DNA of 64,000 nt from Mortierella alpina. Taxonomy: Eukaryota > Mortierellomycota > Mortierellomycetes > Mortierellales > Mortierellaceae. Each line of letters starts with the position of its first letter. The first letter of the stretch is position 1. The stretch lies in the NCBI GenBank assembly GCA_029449245.1, contig JANATF010000011.1, positions 992,001 through 1,056,000 on the forward strand. The letters run 5' to 3'. The notes under the pieces are model-generated. The model was not told where the DNA came from. It ran no database searches and saw only the letters and a program-made list of their open reading frames with translations. Below, one piece after another: positions 1-11,302 of the stretch. The translations under genes were made by a program, and so were the position numbers.

Positions 1-800
1 ATCGCTTCGGAGGACTGCACTTCTTCAACCCTGTTCCCCAAATGAAGCTTGTTGAGGTGATCCGTACCGACTCGACAAGCCAGGACTCTTTTGATTCGCT
101 TCTGGACGTGTGCACCCGCATGAAGAAGACCCCCGTTTCCTGCAAGGACACCCCTGGGTATGTCACGGAGCTCTGGCTCTCGCCCTGAGTTGTAGTCTGT
201 CCTTGACTATGTGGAGTGGGAGTGTGTACTGTATATCACAAGCCGAGATGAGCCCTAGAAGATTGGCTGCATATTCAGTCCCAGAGAGGAATATGCTGAG
301 CATGTGAAAAACGCCTATGTCCTGTCAAGGAAAATTCCGGCTCTGATATTTTCACCTCTTTTCTGTCTACTGCATAGCTTTATCGTCAACCGTCTCCTAG
401 TCCCTTACATGATGGAGTCTCTCCGCATTGTTGAGCGTGGCGAGGCCACCCCTCAGGATGTCGATACCGCCATGAAACTCGGTGCTGGATTCCCCATGGG
501 ACCCTTTGAACTCGCTGATGTAAGTTGATCCTCATTTTTGTCTTGGTTTTGGAGTGAAAATAAGGCTGTGTTGAACGAAATGTATATCTCATCGCGCTTT
601 AATATATATTTCAATCTCGTTAGTTCGTGGGTTTGGATACCATGAAGTTCATTGTGGACGGCTGGCGCAAGGAGGGCAAGATCGACAGCAACCTAGTCGC
701 ACCCGTCAAGTTGCTGGATGAGCTGGTCGCCCAGGGCAATTTTGGACGCAAGTCTGGACAGGGTTTCTATCCCTACAACGGCGTTGGAGGAAAGAAGTAA
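1..800 (+). CDS. 3-hydroxyacyl-CoA dehydrogenase, 3' part (5' end outside window)
   Basis: This is the C-terminal half of an NAD-dependent 3-hydroxyacyl-CoA dehydrogenase, which oxidises L-3-hydroxyacyl-CoA to 3-ketoacyl-CoA in beta-oxidation, typically in mitochondria. The first full codon is at 3. Exons read 1-157, 378-519 and 624-800, with GTATGT and GTAAGT donors and TAG acceptors, and the frame is kept across both joins. Visible family motifs are [16 protein letters not shown] near the left edge, then [14 protein letters not shown] after intron 1, [13 protein letters not shown] before intron 2, and FVGLDTMKF at the start of exon 3. The last two belong to the C-terminal helical domain. 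The frame ends in a Lys-Lys at a TAA at 798-800. The NAD-binding Rossmann part must lie left of the window. A 3-hydroxybutyryl-CoA dehydrogenase of the same family is the only close alternative. Confidence 0.93.
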
Positions 801-1972
801 AGAGCCCGAATATATCATTGTTTTTACTCCTTCTCAGGGTCGGATGTGCTTTGCAGCACTCATCTGCTTGGTTGTCGAAGAAGTTGAACTTCAGGCACTA
901 TCAAACTAGTATACAATGACTACACTGCCCGCGTACTTTAAACCACGACCTATGATGTGGACTCATCCGGAGTGGACTACGTGAGTGCATCCGACCCTCC
1001 TTTGCCACAGGATGCTCATTGAATACCAACACATGAGGATTTTGACAGGACATATACGAGCAGCAAGAACATTCTGCCTTTGTATCCGCACCGATCCTTC
1101 CTGCGCAGCATGTTGCGCAAGATGAGATGTACAATAGGGCACTGAGCGCTGGGCAGTACCTTTTAACCTTCCCTACTGGTACTTACTGGAAATCGAGGGC
1201 AGCGCTTGCTGTAATTACCATGTTTCTTGAGTTCGAACGGCGCCACATGAACACCCCACCACGTCTTCGAAAGAGCCGCACACCTGAGTGGTTCTGTCAG
1301 ATATCTGAACTACAGAGCGCAACCCATAGCACTCTGTGAAGGTCATATTTTGCCCACCCATTAGCCTCTGCAGCACTTTCGGTCCGCGATCCATTGCAGA
1401 ACACGCCATGGGGCAGCACACAACTCACATACGTAGAAGTTACACTCTCCGAAGTCCTGGTGGTTTATTATAAATCGACAGCGTCATGTTCCTTCAGTAT
1501 CGATTCCTCAATCTCCAGGTTATGTAGGACAAACACAGGCTCTAATGATCGCACAATTCTCAAAGAAGTGTAGGCATCGCGGTCAGCTGCGCAATGGACT
1601 CTTGTTTCGCAAGTCCAGACCACGTTTTGAGAGAATCAATCCCCGGAATTCATCAAGCAAGTCTACTTTCTGTCTGCTTGCTCGGCGGCTCGTACTACCA
1701 ACACACTAAAGCACTTTGATAGGTGAGTGCTCAACCGTGTAATCATTTTCTTATCGTGCAGGATCTGACAGACGAGCTCTCACTTGCCATAGTGTCAAAA
1801 ATGCTTCTTTAGGAACTGCACTGAACCATTTATAACCTCCACGCCGCTCCGACTTCCCGCATTTTATTTTCCTTCCTCGACTTTCTTTTCTGCTGTCACT
1901 TCCATAGCGTTGCTCCTGCATACAATTTGACCCATTTATTCCGCAAACAGTATTCACGGCCATTTTCCGACC
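801..1972. other. Intergenic: 3' flank of the dehydrogenase gene and promoter of the GH89 gene
   Basis: I see no supportable gene here. Short open frames on both strands lack recognisable motifs or splice continuity. A TATA-like TTTATAA lies at 1829-1835, about 140 bases before the next start codon, and the stretch from about 1860 to 1970 is pyrimidine-rich like many fungal leaders. Confidence 0.5.
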
Positions 1973-4641
1973 ATGGTAGCCAAAACAAGAGGTTCAGTCT
2001 CATGGACGGCTCTGGGGGTTGCTGTGGTTTTGGTAGTCCAATCCTTGATCTCCATTAGCCTGGTCGAGGCAGCTGGAGCAAAGCCCACCCAACCACTCCA
2101 GGGCCTTGTCAAGCGCCTGTTGCCACAGCCCTATCACAATGTCTTTGATTTCCAGGTCGTGCCAGAGATCGCAGCGCCCACTCCAGAGAACAAGCACGAC
2201 GTCTTCAGAGTCTCAAACAAGGATGGCAGCAGTTCTTCAACTGCTACAGGTCGCATCTTGATTGAAGGAACATCGCTGTCTGCTCTTGGTGCGGGTCTTA
2301 AATACTATCTAGATCAAGCTGGTCAGGTAGAATTGACTTGGAGCGGTAACCGCTTCAATGAGCTGCCTGCAACACCTCCTCGCGTGCCAGACGTGGAGCT
2401 GGACTCTCATGTGACTTCGGTCAATGGGCATGTTCGCGGCAGCTTTGTGCCCTGGAGATACTACACCAATGTAGTCACCTTTGGCTACCAGTTCGTCTTT
2501 TGGGACTGGAAGCGTTGGGAGCGAGAGATAGGTATGTTTGGATATTCGCTGCAGTCAAGTGGGGTGCGGCAGTATAATCACTCACATTAGTCTACTTTAC
2601 ACATTTAGACTGGATGCTACTCAACGGCATCAACTTATTGCCAGCCATGGTTGGTCAAGAATACGTCGTTCGCCAGTTCTATCGCAACCTCAACTTGACA
2701 GATGTGGAGATTGACAGCTTCTTGACCGGCCCTGCCTACATGCCGTGGCAACGCATGGGCAACCTACAGGGTTCATGGAACCACAAGCTGACTCACACCA
2801 GCGCGGCCAATGAGCTCGTGTACAAGAACAAGTGGATTGATTCCCAGTGGGATCTTCAGCAGCTGATTTTGGCCGGCCTTCAAGATTTCGACATCACCCC
2901 AATTTTGCCTGCATTCCCGGGTTTCGTGCCTCGGGCGCTTGTGGGCAAGTTCCCAAACGCAGTCTTCAAGAACTCGAGCGATTGGTCTCAGTTCCCCGTT
3001 GCTCATACGCGTGTAACCTATGTCGAGCAGACAGACCCACTTTTCACCGATCTCACAGTTCAATACTTGGAGTTGCAGCAGTCTCTCAACAAGGGCGTCA
3101 AATCTCACCACTACTTGCTGGATCTCTTCAACGAGCTTGAGCCTGCCTGCCAAACGCCTGCGTGCATGAAGGCTATCACTACCAGTGTCACACATGCGTT
3201 GCAAAAAGTCGACAAGGATGCGGTGTGGGTTATGCAGGGATGGTTCCTGTTGAAGGATACCGTCTGGACACCCGAAGCCACCTCTGCTTACTTTGAGGGT
3301 ATCCGAGCTGCAAATGGCACGCCATTCATTCTTGATCTGGCTTCGGAGTCTTTACCCGTCTGGACAGTAACGAAAGGCTTCTATGGATACGATTTCGGCT
3401 GGAGCGTGTAAGTAGAAGAAAATAATCCCGCTGGTCCTTCTAATAGCCAAGATATTCATGAAAATCATCCTCTACATAGAATCAACAACTACGGAGGCGC
3501 ACAGGGTTTGTTCGGCAAGATCCCTGACCTGCTGACCATCCCCTTCCAAGCGTTCAAGCAATACCCCAACATGAAGGGCATGGGAGTGACGACCGAGACG
3601 ATCAACAACAACGAATACATCTACCAGCTCACACTCGGCCTTCCCTGGCAAACCCCACAGCAGACCATTAACGGGACTGAGCACTTGGAGCACTTCATCC
3701 GTCGTCGATATGGTGCCAAGAAGGCCACTCCTTTGGCTCAAGACGCCTGGAATAAGCTGAGAAAGACTGTTTGGGACTGTCGCTCTGGCCAGGCCTCTCA
3801 GAGCAAATCCATCATCGAGAAGTTGCCTGACTTGAACATGACAGAAATCGACAAGGGATGGCTGGGAACCGTTTTTTGGTACAATAAGACGACTGTCGTC
3901 CAGGCCTGGAATCAACTGGTACAAAGCGTGCTGCAGGAGCACCATGGGCAGGTTCCTGCCTCCTTCAAGTTTGACCTTGTCGACACGACCCGTGAGATCC
4001 TGCTTGCTACTGTCTTGCCGGCGCTGCACGAGTCTCTGGTGGATGGATATAAGGCTCATGATGTACCCAAGGTGAAGGCATACGGTCGTCAGATCGTTGC
4101 CCTGATCCGCGACGCTGACAAGGTCTTGTCTACAAGTCCGTTCTTCTCGTTCAGCGCTTGGATCCGTGACGCCAAGGAATCGATTGACCCTATTCACGGC
4201 AGCTCCCAGGTCACATTCTCAGCGGCGACCGGAAGCGCATCTCCGACCAAGGCCGGCTATCAGCAGTTTTTGGAGTCCAACGCTCGCGACCTGGTCACCT
4301 GGTGGGGTCCTGAGGGCACGGGACCTCCAGGTTCGCTACAAGACTATGCGTCGAAGCAGTGGGGCGGTCTTTTGACGTCGTATTACCTGCCTCGATGGAC
4401 CTTGTTTATCAAGCAGCTTGAGCAAGCTGCAGCGGCAAAGCGTACTTGGACTAGGACGAGCGATAATTTTGCAAACTTGACCCTTGCTCGCGAAACAGAG
4501 TGGCAGGCCGAGATCTGGGGCCAGCGCAGAGGAGAGAGTTTGGAGAAGACAAATGGTCAGGAGTCTGTTGAGGTTGTGCGCGAGATCTGGGCAAGGTGGA
4601 GGGATCTGGCCGTTCGTGTCGCAGCTGGTAATAAGGCCTAA
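1973..4641 (+). CDS. Alpha-N-acetylglucosaminidase (NAGLU-like, GH89)
   Basis: This GH89 glycosidase hydrolyses terminal alpha-N-acetylglucosamine from glycans; the animal homologue acts on heparan sulfate in lysosomes. Exons 1973-2531, 2609-3407 and 3480-4641 join in frame to 839 codons. Residues 1-35 form a hydrophobic signal peptide, so the enzyme is secreted or vacuolar. Family landmarks are VPWRYYTNVVTFGYQF and WDWKRWEREIDWM (N-terminal and early catalytic domain), PAMVGQE, GPAYMPWQRMGN, the acidic DLFNELEP motif carrying a catalytic glutamate, and INNYGGAQGLFG at the exon 3 start. The last third is the alpha-helical domain typical of the family. It is somewhat longer than the human enzyme. 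The fungal substrate is unknown; glycoconjugate or cell-wall GlcNAc turnover is an inference. The gene converges with the WD40 gene, with 111 bases between the stops. Confidence 0.93.
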
Positions 4642-4670
4642 ATCTGCTAACGCATTCAGAGTAGCAAGTC

Positions 4671-4676
4671 AATAAA
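4671..4676 (+). terminator. Poly(A) signal of the GH89 gene
   Basis: A canonical AATAAA lies 30 bases after the stop codon of the GH89 gene. Confidence 0.6.
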
Positions 4677-4752
4677 TCACAACCAAAACTGATAGTTTCT
4701 TTCTCTCCCTTTGAAAAGCTGAACACAATTCGTGCTTGATGGTTTATTGTAT

Positions 4753-6638
4753 TCACCGCCTCCTCTTATTGCCTGAGCTTCTCAGCCCACTCAAAGCCGC
4801 ATTGATATCAGACTCGGAGACGACGGGCTGAACAGGTGCTGCTGGGGTGGCTGCCATCATGGCTGCCAGTTGCTGTTCGAGCTCTTTATACTTGAGTTCC
4901 AGATCCTGGTACTCCTGCGTTGATGCTCCTGAGGATAATGATGTTCCAGCGACTGTAGATGACCGTGCGGTCACAAATGCATGGCGTACACTCTCCAAAA
5001 GCTGGTGCTCCTGTGACAGTGCCAGCACTCCTTCGCGATCGACTCTTGAGGTAGACGGAGAAATGACAATGAGAGGATCGTCCGCGATGCTGTTGCTACC
5101 ATTCACTTCAGGTCCACCCTCACCAATCCGGGACTGAGGAATACGCTTAAAAGGTGTGATAGCCGAAACCTTTGGTTTGTCGGGCAAAGTTGTGTTGGAA
5201 TAGAGATCTGCGGGTTGAAACAAGGTGTGGATGGATGAGATGGCACCTAAGAATAGAGGGAGGAGAAAGCGATTTGACCATCAACATGTGGATCGAAGAA
5301 AACAACAGAATATCTTGCTACTGCATTTGTGTCAACAGAGCTGGTCATAAACTCAAGTAGTAATACCTTTGTGTTGCTTGATCTCTCTCACCATTTGCCT
5401 ACTTGCAACATCCCACACCATCAAATGTCCCTTGCTGTCTCCGCTGACAAGAGCCGAGCCATCAAAGTTGAGGGCCAACCTCAGAATCGGATGGTGATGT
5501 CCGCGGAAAACAAGATCGCCTCCTCTGACACCATTCCTCTTGGCACCTCCAAGTCCAATCTGCTCCAAGCCAGAGTCCCCATCGACAGCCTCCATAGTAG
5601 TATAGCCCTGCTGAGTGTGCTTCGCCTTGTAAAGGAGCGCCTGGTAGATAAGATAGTCGGCTTCATTGGCAGTCGCTGCGGTAGATGCTGGTGTCCCTGA
5701 TGCAGCCAAGAAATAGCGCTCTGCTGGATCAATAGCCAATGCCATAATCTTTGTTGGGAACAGAAATGTTGTAAGGAGCGACCCTGTGGATAGATCCCAG
5801 AGTTTACAGGTGTGATCCAGAGACGACGTGAGAATTCTGGCTCCATGGAAGCGTCCTACTCCGGGCTGGATATCAGTAATCGATAGCGTGTGGTCGGTCC
5901 ATGAATAATGTGGTGCTGGCGAGTCTGTCTGTGAATCGTCCAAAAGTGAGTTGACCATCCAGACGTGAACGACTGCATCCTCGGATCCTGAAAACATGAC
6001 AGTGTCATCGGACGAGAACCGGAGAACAGTGATCTTCTTGTAATGAGCGTCGAATGTGCGGTGGAGAATTCCTGTAGCGATCTGTTTGGAACAGCCACGG
6101 GTTAGAGATAAGTAAGAGACTCAAAGGACAGAACAGCGGCGAGAAACGATTTCCGGCCTTATCAAACCCTTGCATGCCACACTTACCTCCCAGATATGAA
6201 TGCGCCCACTCTCCGTGCCTCCTGCACAGTAGATACCCCTGTTTGAGGTCGCCAAGCAGACGATCTTGTCGGGCAGCGGGAACTTCATGAACACTTGATC
6301 CTAACATACGCGAAAATCATGGTTCACCAAGATGCGATCAGTATTTTCTATCAAGGTCTGGTACTCAATCCAGAACGCGATATGATCCAAGTCCTTGTCA
6401 TTTTGGCTGTGAGCTCTGATACCTTTTGAAAGTTGTAGACGTGCATCATGCCCTTTTCTGCCTGAGAACTCAGAAAGAGGCTTCCGAGGTTGCGTGGGTT
6501 GTTGACAAGCGCCAGCGACTGCAAAGGGGTGACGTTCTGCTTGAATGAACCCAGCATGGATCCAGTATGGAGGTTCCAAAGATACGTGGTGCCATCGTTG
6601 GCCTCAGATGAGGACGTTAATGCAAGTTCAACAAACAT
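4753..6638 (-). CDS. IPI3: Pre-rRNA processing WD40 protein IPI3/WDR18
   Basis: This is a WD40 beta-propeller of the IPI3/WDR18 family, part of the Rix1 complex that works with Rea1 in removing ITS2 and maturing pre-60S ribosomes in the nucleus. Exons in transcription order are 6638-6423, 6300-6187, 6081-5367 and 5246-4753, giving 512 residues; each join keeps the frame. WD-type blades are visible as GTTYLWNLHTGSML, GTESGRIHIWE, GSEDAVVHVW, SLDHTCKLWDLSTGSLLTT and SGDSKGHLMVWDVASRQ. The phrase LLTTFLFPTKIMALAIDPAERYF is characteristic of this family. A C-terminal helix near residues 475-490 (QEYQDLELKYKELEQQL) matches the family's dimerisation helix. The N-terminus is chosen at 6638 because the in-frame extension is lysine-rich low complexity. 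An AATAAA (minus strand) overlaps the 3' flank just after the stop. Confidence 0.9.
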
Positions 6639-7203
6639 CGTTGGTGAGGGAGAGATGAAGCGAGGCGAATGCAAGTGAGTGTTGGGATGCTCTTTTCTTT
6701 TTTCTTTTTTTTTGAGCTCGGTCATAATAGTGACTGCTGTAACGAGAATGCGCTCGAAGACAACAAAATTACAGGTAGAGCCTTACCACAGGTGACACAG
6801 GTATGTGCAGGCAGCCGCAGCCCTCAGGCTCAACTATTGCCTCGACCCTCAGGACCACAGCATGGCGTATATGCTCTGCGAGGTTCCTATACCGTTACAG
6901 GAACACGGACATATCTCACTTTCAAATGGAAAGCACGATATGTGCACAGTTTGCCCTTTATGTTGCTAATGTCCATCTTCCCCGTGAACCACTACCGATA
7001 CGATCTTCATTGCGCAGAGCGACCACCAGCGGGGGTCCAGTGACCCCAGCAACGGCGATGCGCATTGGCCGGATACTATATTGATGAAGGTTGGCTTTGA
7101 GATAGTCGCCTATTCTCTAGCCTTCGTGATGATGACCTTCTCATCTTGTTTCAAGCTGTGAGGTTTTACGAGAATTTTATTCGAGATAGATGACTTGTGG
7201 CAA
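6639..7203. other. Intergenic between IPI3 promoter and FEN1 3' end
   Basis: I see no supportable gene. The right part is the 3' flank of FEN1, with its poly(A) signal at 7176-7181, and the left part must hold the IPI3 promoter. Confidence 0.5.
7176..7181 (-). terminator. Poly(A) signal of FEN1
   Basis: TTTATT on the plus strand reads AATAAA on the minus strand, 23 bases after the FEN1 stop codon. Confidence 0.6.
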
Positions 7204-8828
7204 TCACTTGCGTGGTCTTCCACGTCCAGCTCCTGCGCCTTTGCCCTTGGCTGGGGCTGCTTTCTTGCCTTTGCCTCCAGCTGCGTCCTCAGCTTTGCGC
7301 TTGTTGTTAGTCGAGGGCATCGTTGTAAAAAAGCTATCCAAACGTCCCTGTGTCGCAGTCTTCAGGTTCTTCTCCAGCCTCTCGCAACCCTTTCGCACAC
7401 GCTCCTCGCTGAAACCCTTATCTCTGACCAAAAACTCGACCAAACCCTCTACATCTGGAGACTCCCACTTGATCTAATTAGATGTTACATATGTGATGAT
7501 TAGGAGGTTTCCCTGGATGCCCACGGCGGGACGTATAGTTTGACGCGAGACAAGAATCAATGCCGACAAGTGAATTTTACCTCGATAGTGCTTGGATCTG
7601 TCACGAGCGGATTCAGGAACAATTCACGAGCATCCTTGTATGGCCAGTGCTCTGGGATGGGATAACGCTTTCTATCAATGTGTTCCAAGATAGTCTCGAT
7701 ATTCTTGTGCTCTCGGATCAATGCAATTGCACGCGTCGGTCCAATGTTCTTGATCGAGTCGCAGTAATCACATCCCAGCAGAATACACAGATCAATGAAC
7801 TAACAACGACAGCCGCAAATGGGGGGATTGGGGGCTTGTTAGTGCCAAAAGTTGGAAAGTAAATCGACTTTGTGCTTAATCTTAAGCCTCGTTACCTCTG
7901 CCATCGAAAAGCCAAGACCCTCCAAGCTCCTCTTGAGTGAGATCTCACTGATGGGCATCTTCTTGGCTTCACTGAACGTCAAATGACGCAAAAGTATAGG
8001 CGATCCGAATGTCAATGTGTCCATATCTTCCGATCCAGCAGCATACACTTTTCCTGCCTTTGCCAATGCTGCACACTGGGCTTCAGCCTCGCAGGGCGCC
8101 TATTAGGATGGGTACAGTATTTGTTAGTGTGTATGCTTTGGAAAGTACACGAGGGAGTTTCGATATCCAGGAAATAACCATTACCTCGACGTAAGGAATG
8201 CCGAGCAACTTGAGCAACTTTTTGCACTCTGCATTGTGTTCCGGCGTGACCTTGACTAATCGTCTGTTGAACTTGTCAATCGCCTCTGTATCTCCGACTT
8301 CCTCTGCCTCCTCTTTGCTCGCGTTGGCTTCCTTGCGCTTCTGCGTACGCTTAGCGAGCTGCATTAAGTAGAAGACACGCGTCGTGTGAGAAGACGGTCT
8401 TTTTTTTCGATATGTTGAAACAAACATCATTAGAATCAAAAGAATCACCTCTCCTGACTTGAGCGTGGGTGGTTTGCCGTCAAAGACATACACTGGCTTG
8501 ATGCCGTTGTCGACCATACGCAACGTGCGGTAGAACATACCCATTAAATGACTATCGGATGGCAATAAAGTGTTACTGAACGTTCTTGGCCAGTACCAGC
8601 CACAGTGCCTCATCGCAACCACCATCCCGTGTAATCTTACCTCGTTGTCTCTCCATGCTCGTTCTGTAGAAGCTGGCCGTCCTGCTGTCTGACAGCAATC
8701 ATGAATTGGTAAATGGACATGGAAGCGTCGATGGCGACCTTGCGTCCAAAGTAGTTCTTGATGTCGTCCTCCTTGATAGCCTCCTTGGCGTTGTCGCCGA
8801 TGACCTTTGACAGCCCGTGAATACCCAT
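7204..8828 (-). CDS. FEN1: Flap endonuclease 1 (FEN1/RAD27)
   Basis: This structure-specific nuclease removes 5' flaps during Okazaki-fragment maturation and long-patch base excision repair in the nucleus. Six exons in transcription order (8828-8641, 8551-8449, 8358-8185, 8099-7896, 7799-7581, 7473-7204) join in frame to 385 residues, the usual family size. The start codon directly precedes GIHGLSKVI, the conserved N-terminus. The N domain shows [16 protein letters not shown] and [15 protein letters not shown]; the I domain shows [16 protein letters not shown] and [14 protein letters not shown], followed by the [10 protein letters not shown] and [11 protein letters not shown] elements. Together these supply the acidic metal-binding residues. 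A PCNA-binding box TQGRLDSFF sits near residue 345, followed by a Lys/Ala/Gly-rich basic tail. Nothing looks broken. It is divergently placed against the MTH1-like gene. Confidence 0.96.
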
Positions 8829-9346
8829 GGCAACAGATCCTGTGTGCAGGAGCGAACGGTGATAGTGAGGTGGAGTGCAAAAGAGATTGGATCGATCAAT
8901 ATACGAGGCAGCAATGAGCGTGGGCTGGCGAGGCTGCAGCAGTCTACGTATGAGCGCGAGTGGCGGTATGCTGCGTTGGACACCGAAGGCACAGCGAGTA
9001 GTCGGGTGGAACACGGTGGTGTGTGCGTGTGTTCTTTGCTGGAAGAGGCAGGCAATGTGAAGTGTTCCTAATGTTCCTTACAGCTGGAGAGGTGTGAGTG
9101 AGAGGAGTGTGGCAAACAAGGACGCGCCGAAAAACAAACATTTGGATTTGGTGGCAACCCCGTCCCTCGACTGACGAAGGCTTTGCCTGAATTTCAGCCG
9201 GGGGTCGATGTTGTGCCTGGGACTCGAACGATGGACTGGGTGGACGCAACGGAAAACTCCGACACTCCTGGTCTCCCCGATTTCAAGCTGATGCATTTCT
9301 CCGTTCACACATCCCTGTTTCCTCTCTTGCAACCTTACTCATCGAC
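8829..9346. promoter_or_regulatory. Shared divergent promoter region, FEN1 and MTH1-like
   Basis: These 518 bases separate two start codons on opposite strands, so they must hold both promoters. A GACGCGCC core at 9121-9128 followed by GAAAA contains ACGCG, the core of fungal MCB/E2F-like cell-cycle sites. This assignment is by motif only. No gene is seen inside. Confidence 0.45.
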
Positions 9347-10170
9347 ATGGATCCCTTCCGCATCACCTCGAAAAAAGTCCTGACTCTTGTCATCGTCATT
9401 GACAAGGACCTGAAAAAGGTATGGCCTCACAGATCCTTTTCCATAACGTGTATGGAAACTGAACTTCCGCAGTCTCTAACTTGTTTTTTATGCCAGATTC
9501 TACTCGGATACAAAAAGCGAGGCTTCGGTGCCCACCTCTGGAACGGGTAAGGATTCAGATATGCACTGTCAAGACTTTACTTGACCGACTCGTAACCCGT
9601 TTACCGTACTCTCTATACAGCTTTGGCGGGAAGGTCGAGCCAGGCGAGACTCCCAAAGAAGGTGCTCACCGTGAGCTCGAGGAGGAGGCTGGCATCACTG
9701 TGGCTCCAGAAAAGCTTAAGAAAGCCGGCATTCTCCTCTTTCTTTTCGAGAACGATCCGGTGGCTTTAGAGACTCACGTTTACACAGCGTACGAACATGA
9801 TGGCCAGATTCGAGAGTGCGATGAGATGCGCCCACAGTGGTTTGACTTCGCCGCGATTCCTTTCGATCAGATGTGGGAGGACGATAGGATCTGGCTGCCA
9901 ATGTTGCTCAAGGGCCAGGATCCATTCTTTGGTAGGGTGTACTTGAAGCGCAAGCCCACTGGGGACCAGGAACAGGTGGACTGCGTCAAAAGTGCCTCGT
10001 CTTTCTCTGATACCACCCTGGCGAACCACTCGACTACAATGACCTCGACTCCGTTTACAGAGGCAGAGCCCAAACCATTCTATATGTCTGATTATCACCT
10101 GGAGCATGATTTGGCAGGTGTGCCCAAGGAGGCCGCCTTAGACGGCACCGTTGCGTCTTTTGAGAATTAG
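9347..10170 (+). CDS. Nudix hydrolase, MTH1/NUDT1-like (oxidised purine nucleotide hydrolase)
   Basis: Members of this family hydrolyse 8-oxo-dGTP and related oxidised purine nucleotides to monophosphates, cleaning the nucleotide pool. Exons 9347-9418, 9497-9546 and 9621-10170 join in frame to 223 residues. Family landmarks are GYKKRGFGAHLWNGFGGKV (substrate pocket with the WNGFGGK signature of MTH1) followed directly by a perfect Nudix box of the form GX5EX7REUXEEXGU (GGKVEPGET, then REL, EEE, AGI), and the MRPQWFDFAAIPFDQMWEDDRIWLP segment typical of MTH1. The protein carries roughly 60 extra C-terminal residues, Ser/Thr/Glu-rich and without a recognised domain; human MTH1 lacks them. The short second exon of 50 bases encodes the substrate-contacting strand. 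Confidence 0.92.
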
Positions 10171-10184
10171 AACATGAAGCAGTG

Positions 10185-10190
10185 AATAAA
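10185..10190 (+). terminator. Poly(A) signal of the MTH1-like gene
   Basis: AATAAA lies 15 bases after the stop codon. Confidence 0.55.
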
Positions 10191-10400
10191 CTTCAACTAT
10201 CGTCACAAACATGCCACTATACAACCAAATACTCTGCTGACATCGAGTGCATCTGGTTCTGATGAAGTTGTTGAAAATATTACTTTATCCACAGAGTCCT
10301 GGACTATTACCAGAGTTCTTTGCTCTATCGTTGTTTATCCGCCATCCAAGAAGTACGGCTGCTTTGACGAAATCCGCCACATCTTTGTCCATGCCAAACT

Positions 10401-11302
10401 TTAGTGCTTGCTGAACGACTTGATGTTGTTGAAGTCCTCCTTCTCGGCATACTCAGCAGCAACCTCATCAATAATAGGGGTCAGGTATCTGATATCGTCT
10501 TCGGGCTTAAGAGTACCCTCCTTGGTGGCAATGGTGTGGGAGAGAGAATACTGGAAAGCACACTTCATGCGGTAGACACGCTCGTAACCCTCATTGTCGG
10601 GAAGGCGGTTGACAGCCTCGCGAATGATATCAGTCTCCTCACGGAGGACATCGTCATAACGCAGACCTATCGTTACAGAGAAAAAAAAAGAGTACGCAGT
10701 TCGTGAATTAGATGCAGTGAGCAAGCAAGATGTTTCCGTCACGATGGCATAGCCCGCTCTTAGCATTCCTGTCCTGTTCTGGCTGTCCTGGCCGAGTAAA
10801 GATTCATGTAAATCTTGTCAAATTGAGCGTGTAACAATTATAAAAACGGTTGTCTATGGTCCACTCTGAAAAGGCACTGGCGAGAAGTCGAAAGCTCCCT
10901 GAGATGACACGATTTCGGATCTTTGGATCGGCTGTAGTTTCTTGCTCTGGATGCAAGTCCGAGATCCACGCTATCCCTCCAGATTGGGAGATGACCACGA
11001 TGCCAGTCATTGATGTCCACGGAAATAAAGCATGCTTGAGTCATGTTGAGGTGAACCTCAGGCCTATCGATGGCACCATTCTGTGTCCACTGGACGTGCA
11101 TGCTCCTGACCGCTGGAGCAAGTTGAAAGCTCGGAAATAATCGCGAATCCCCCGGATCCGAAAATAAAAAGGGAAATCAAAATAAGCACGCACCAAGCTT
11201 GCGGTAGCCAGCAGCATTGACAAAGGCGTTGGCGACGGGCTGGAGGATGCCCGAGAGGAACTTTGAGGCCTTGACCTGGTTGACAAGAGTGATGCCAGAC
11301 AT
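10401..11302 (-). CDS. QCR7: Cytochrome bc1 complex subunit 7 (QCR7)
   Basis: This is a matrix-side 14-kDa subunit of ubiquinol-cytochrome c reductase (complex III), needed for assembly around cytochrome b. Exons 11302-11194 and 10666-10401 join in phase 1 to 124 residues, the normal family length. Visible family features are AAGYRKLGLRYDDVLREE, NRLPDNEGYERVYRMKCAFQYSLSHTI and the downstream LKPEDDIRYLTPIIDEV. There is no cleavable presequence, as in other QCR7 proteins. The only intron is 527 bases, much longer than the 60-110 base introns of neighbouring genes, and I see no second gene in it. The start codon is the only in-frame one fitting the family N-terminus. Confidence 0.94.

Noticed and set aside
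9205-9235. Minus-strand GTTCGAGTCC resembling a tRNA B box
   Set aside because: The flanking bases do not pair into a T stem, there is no A box at a suitable distance and no acceptor arm.
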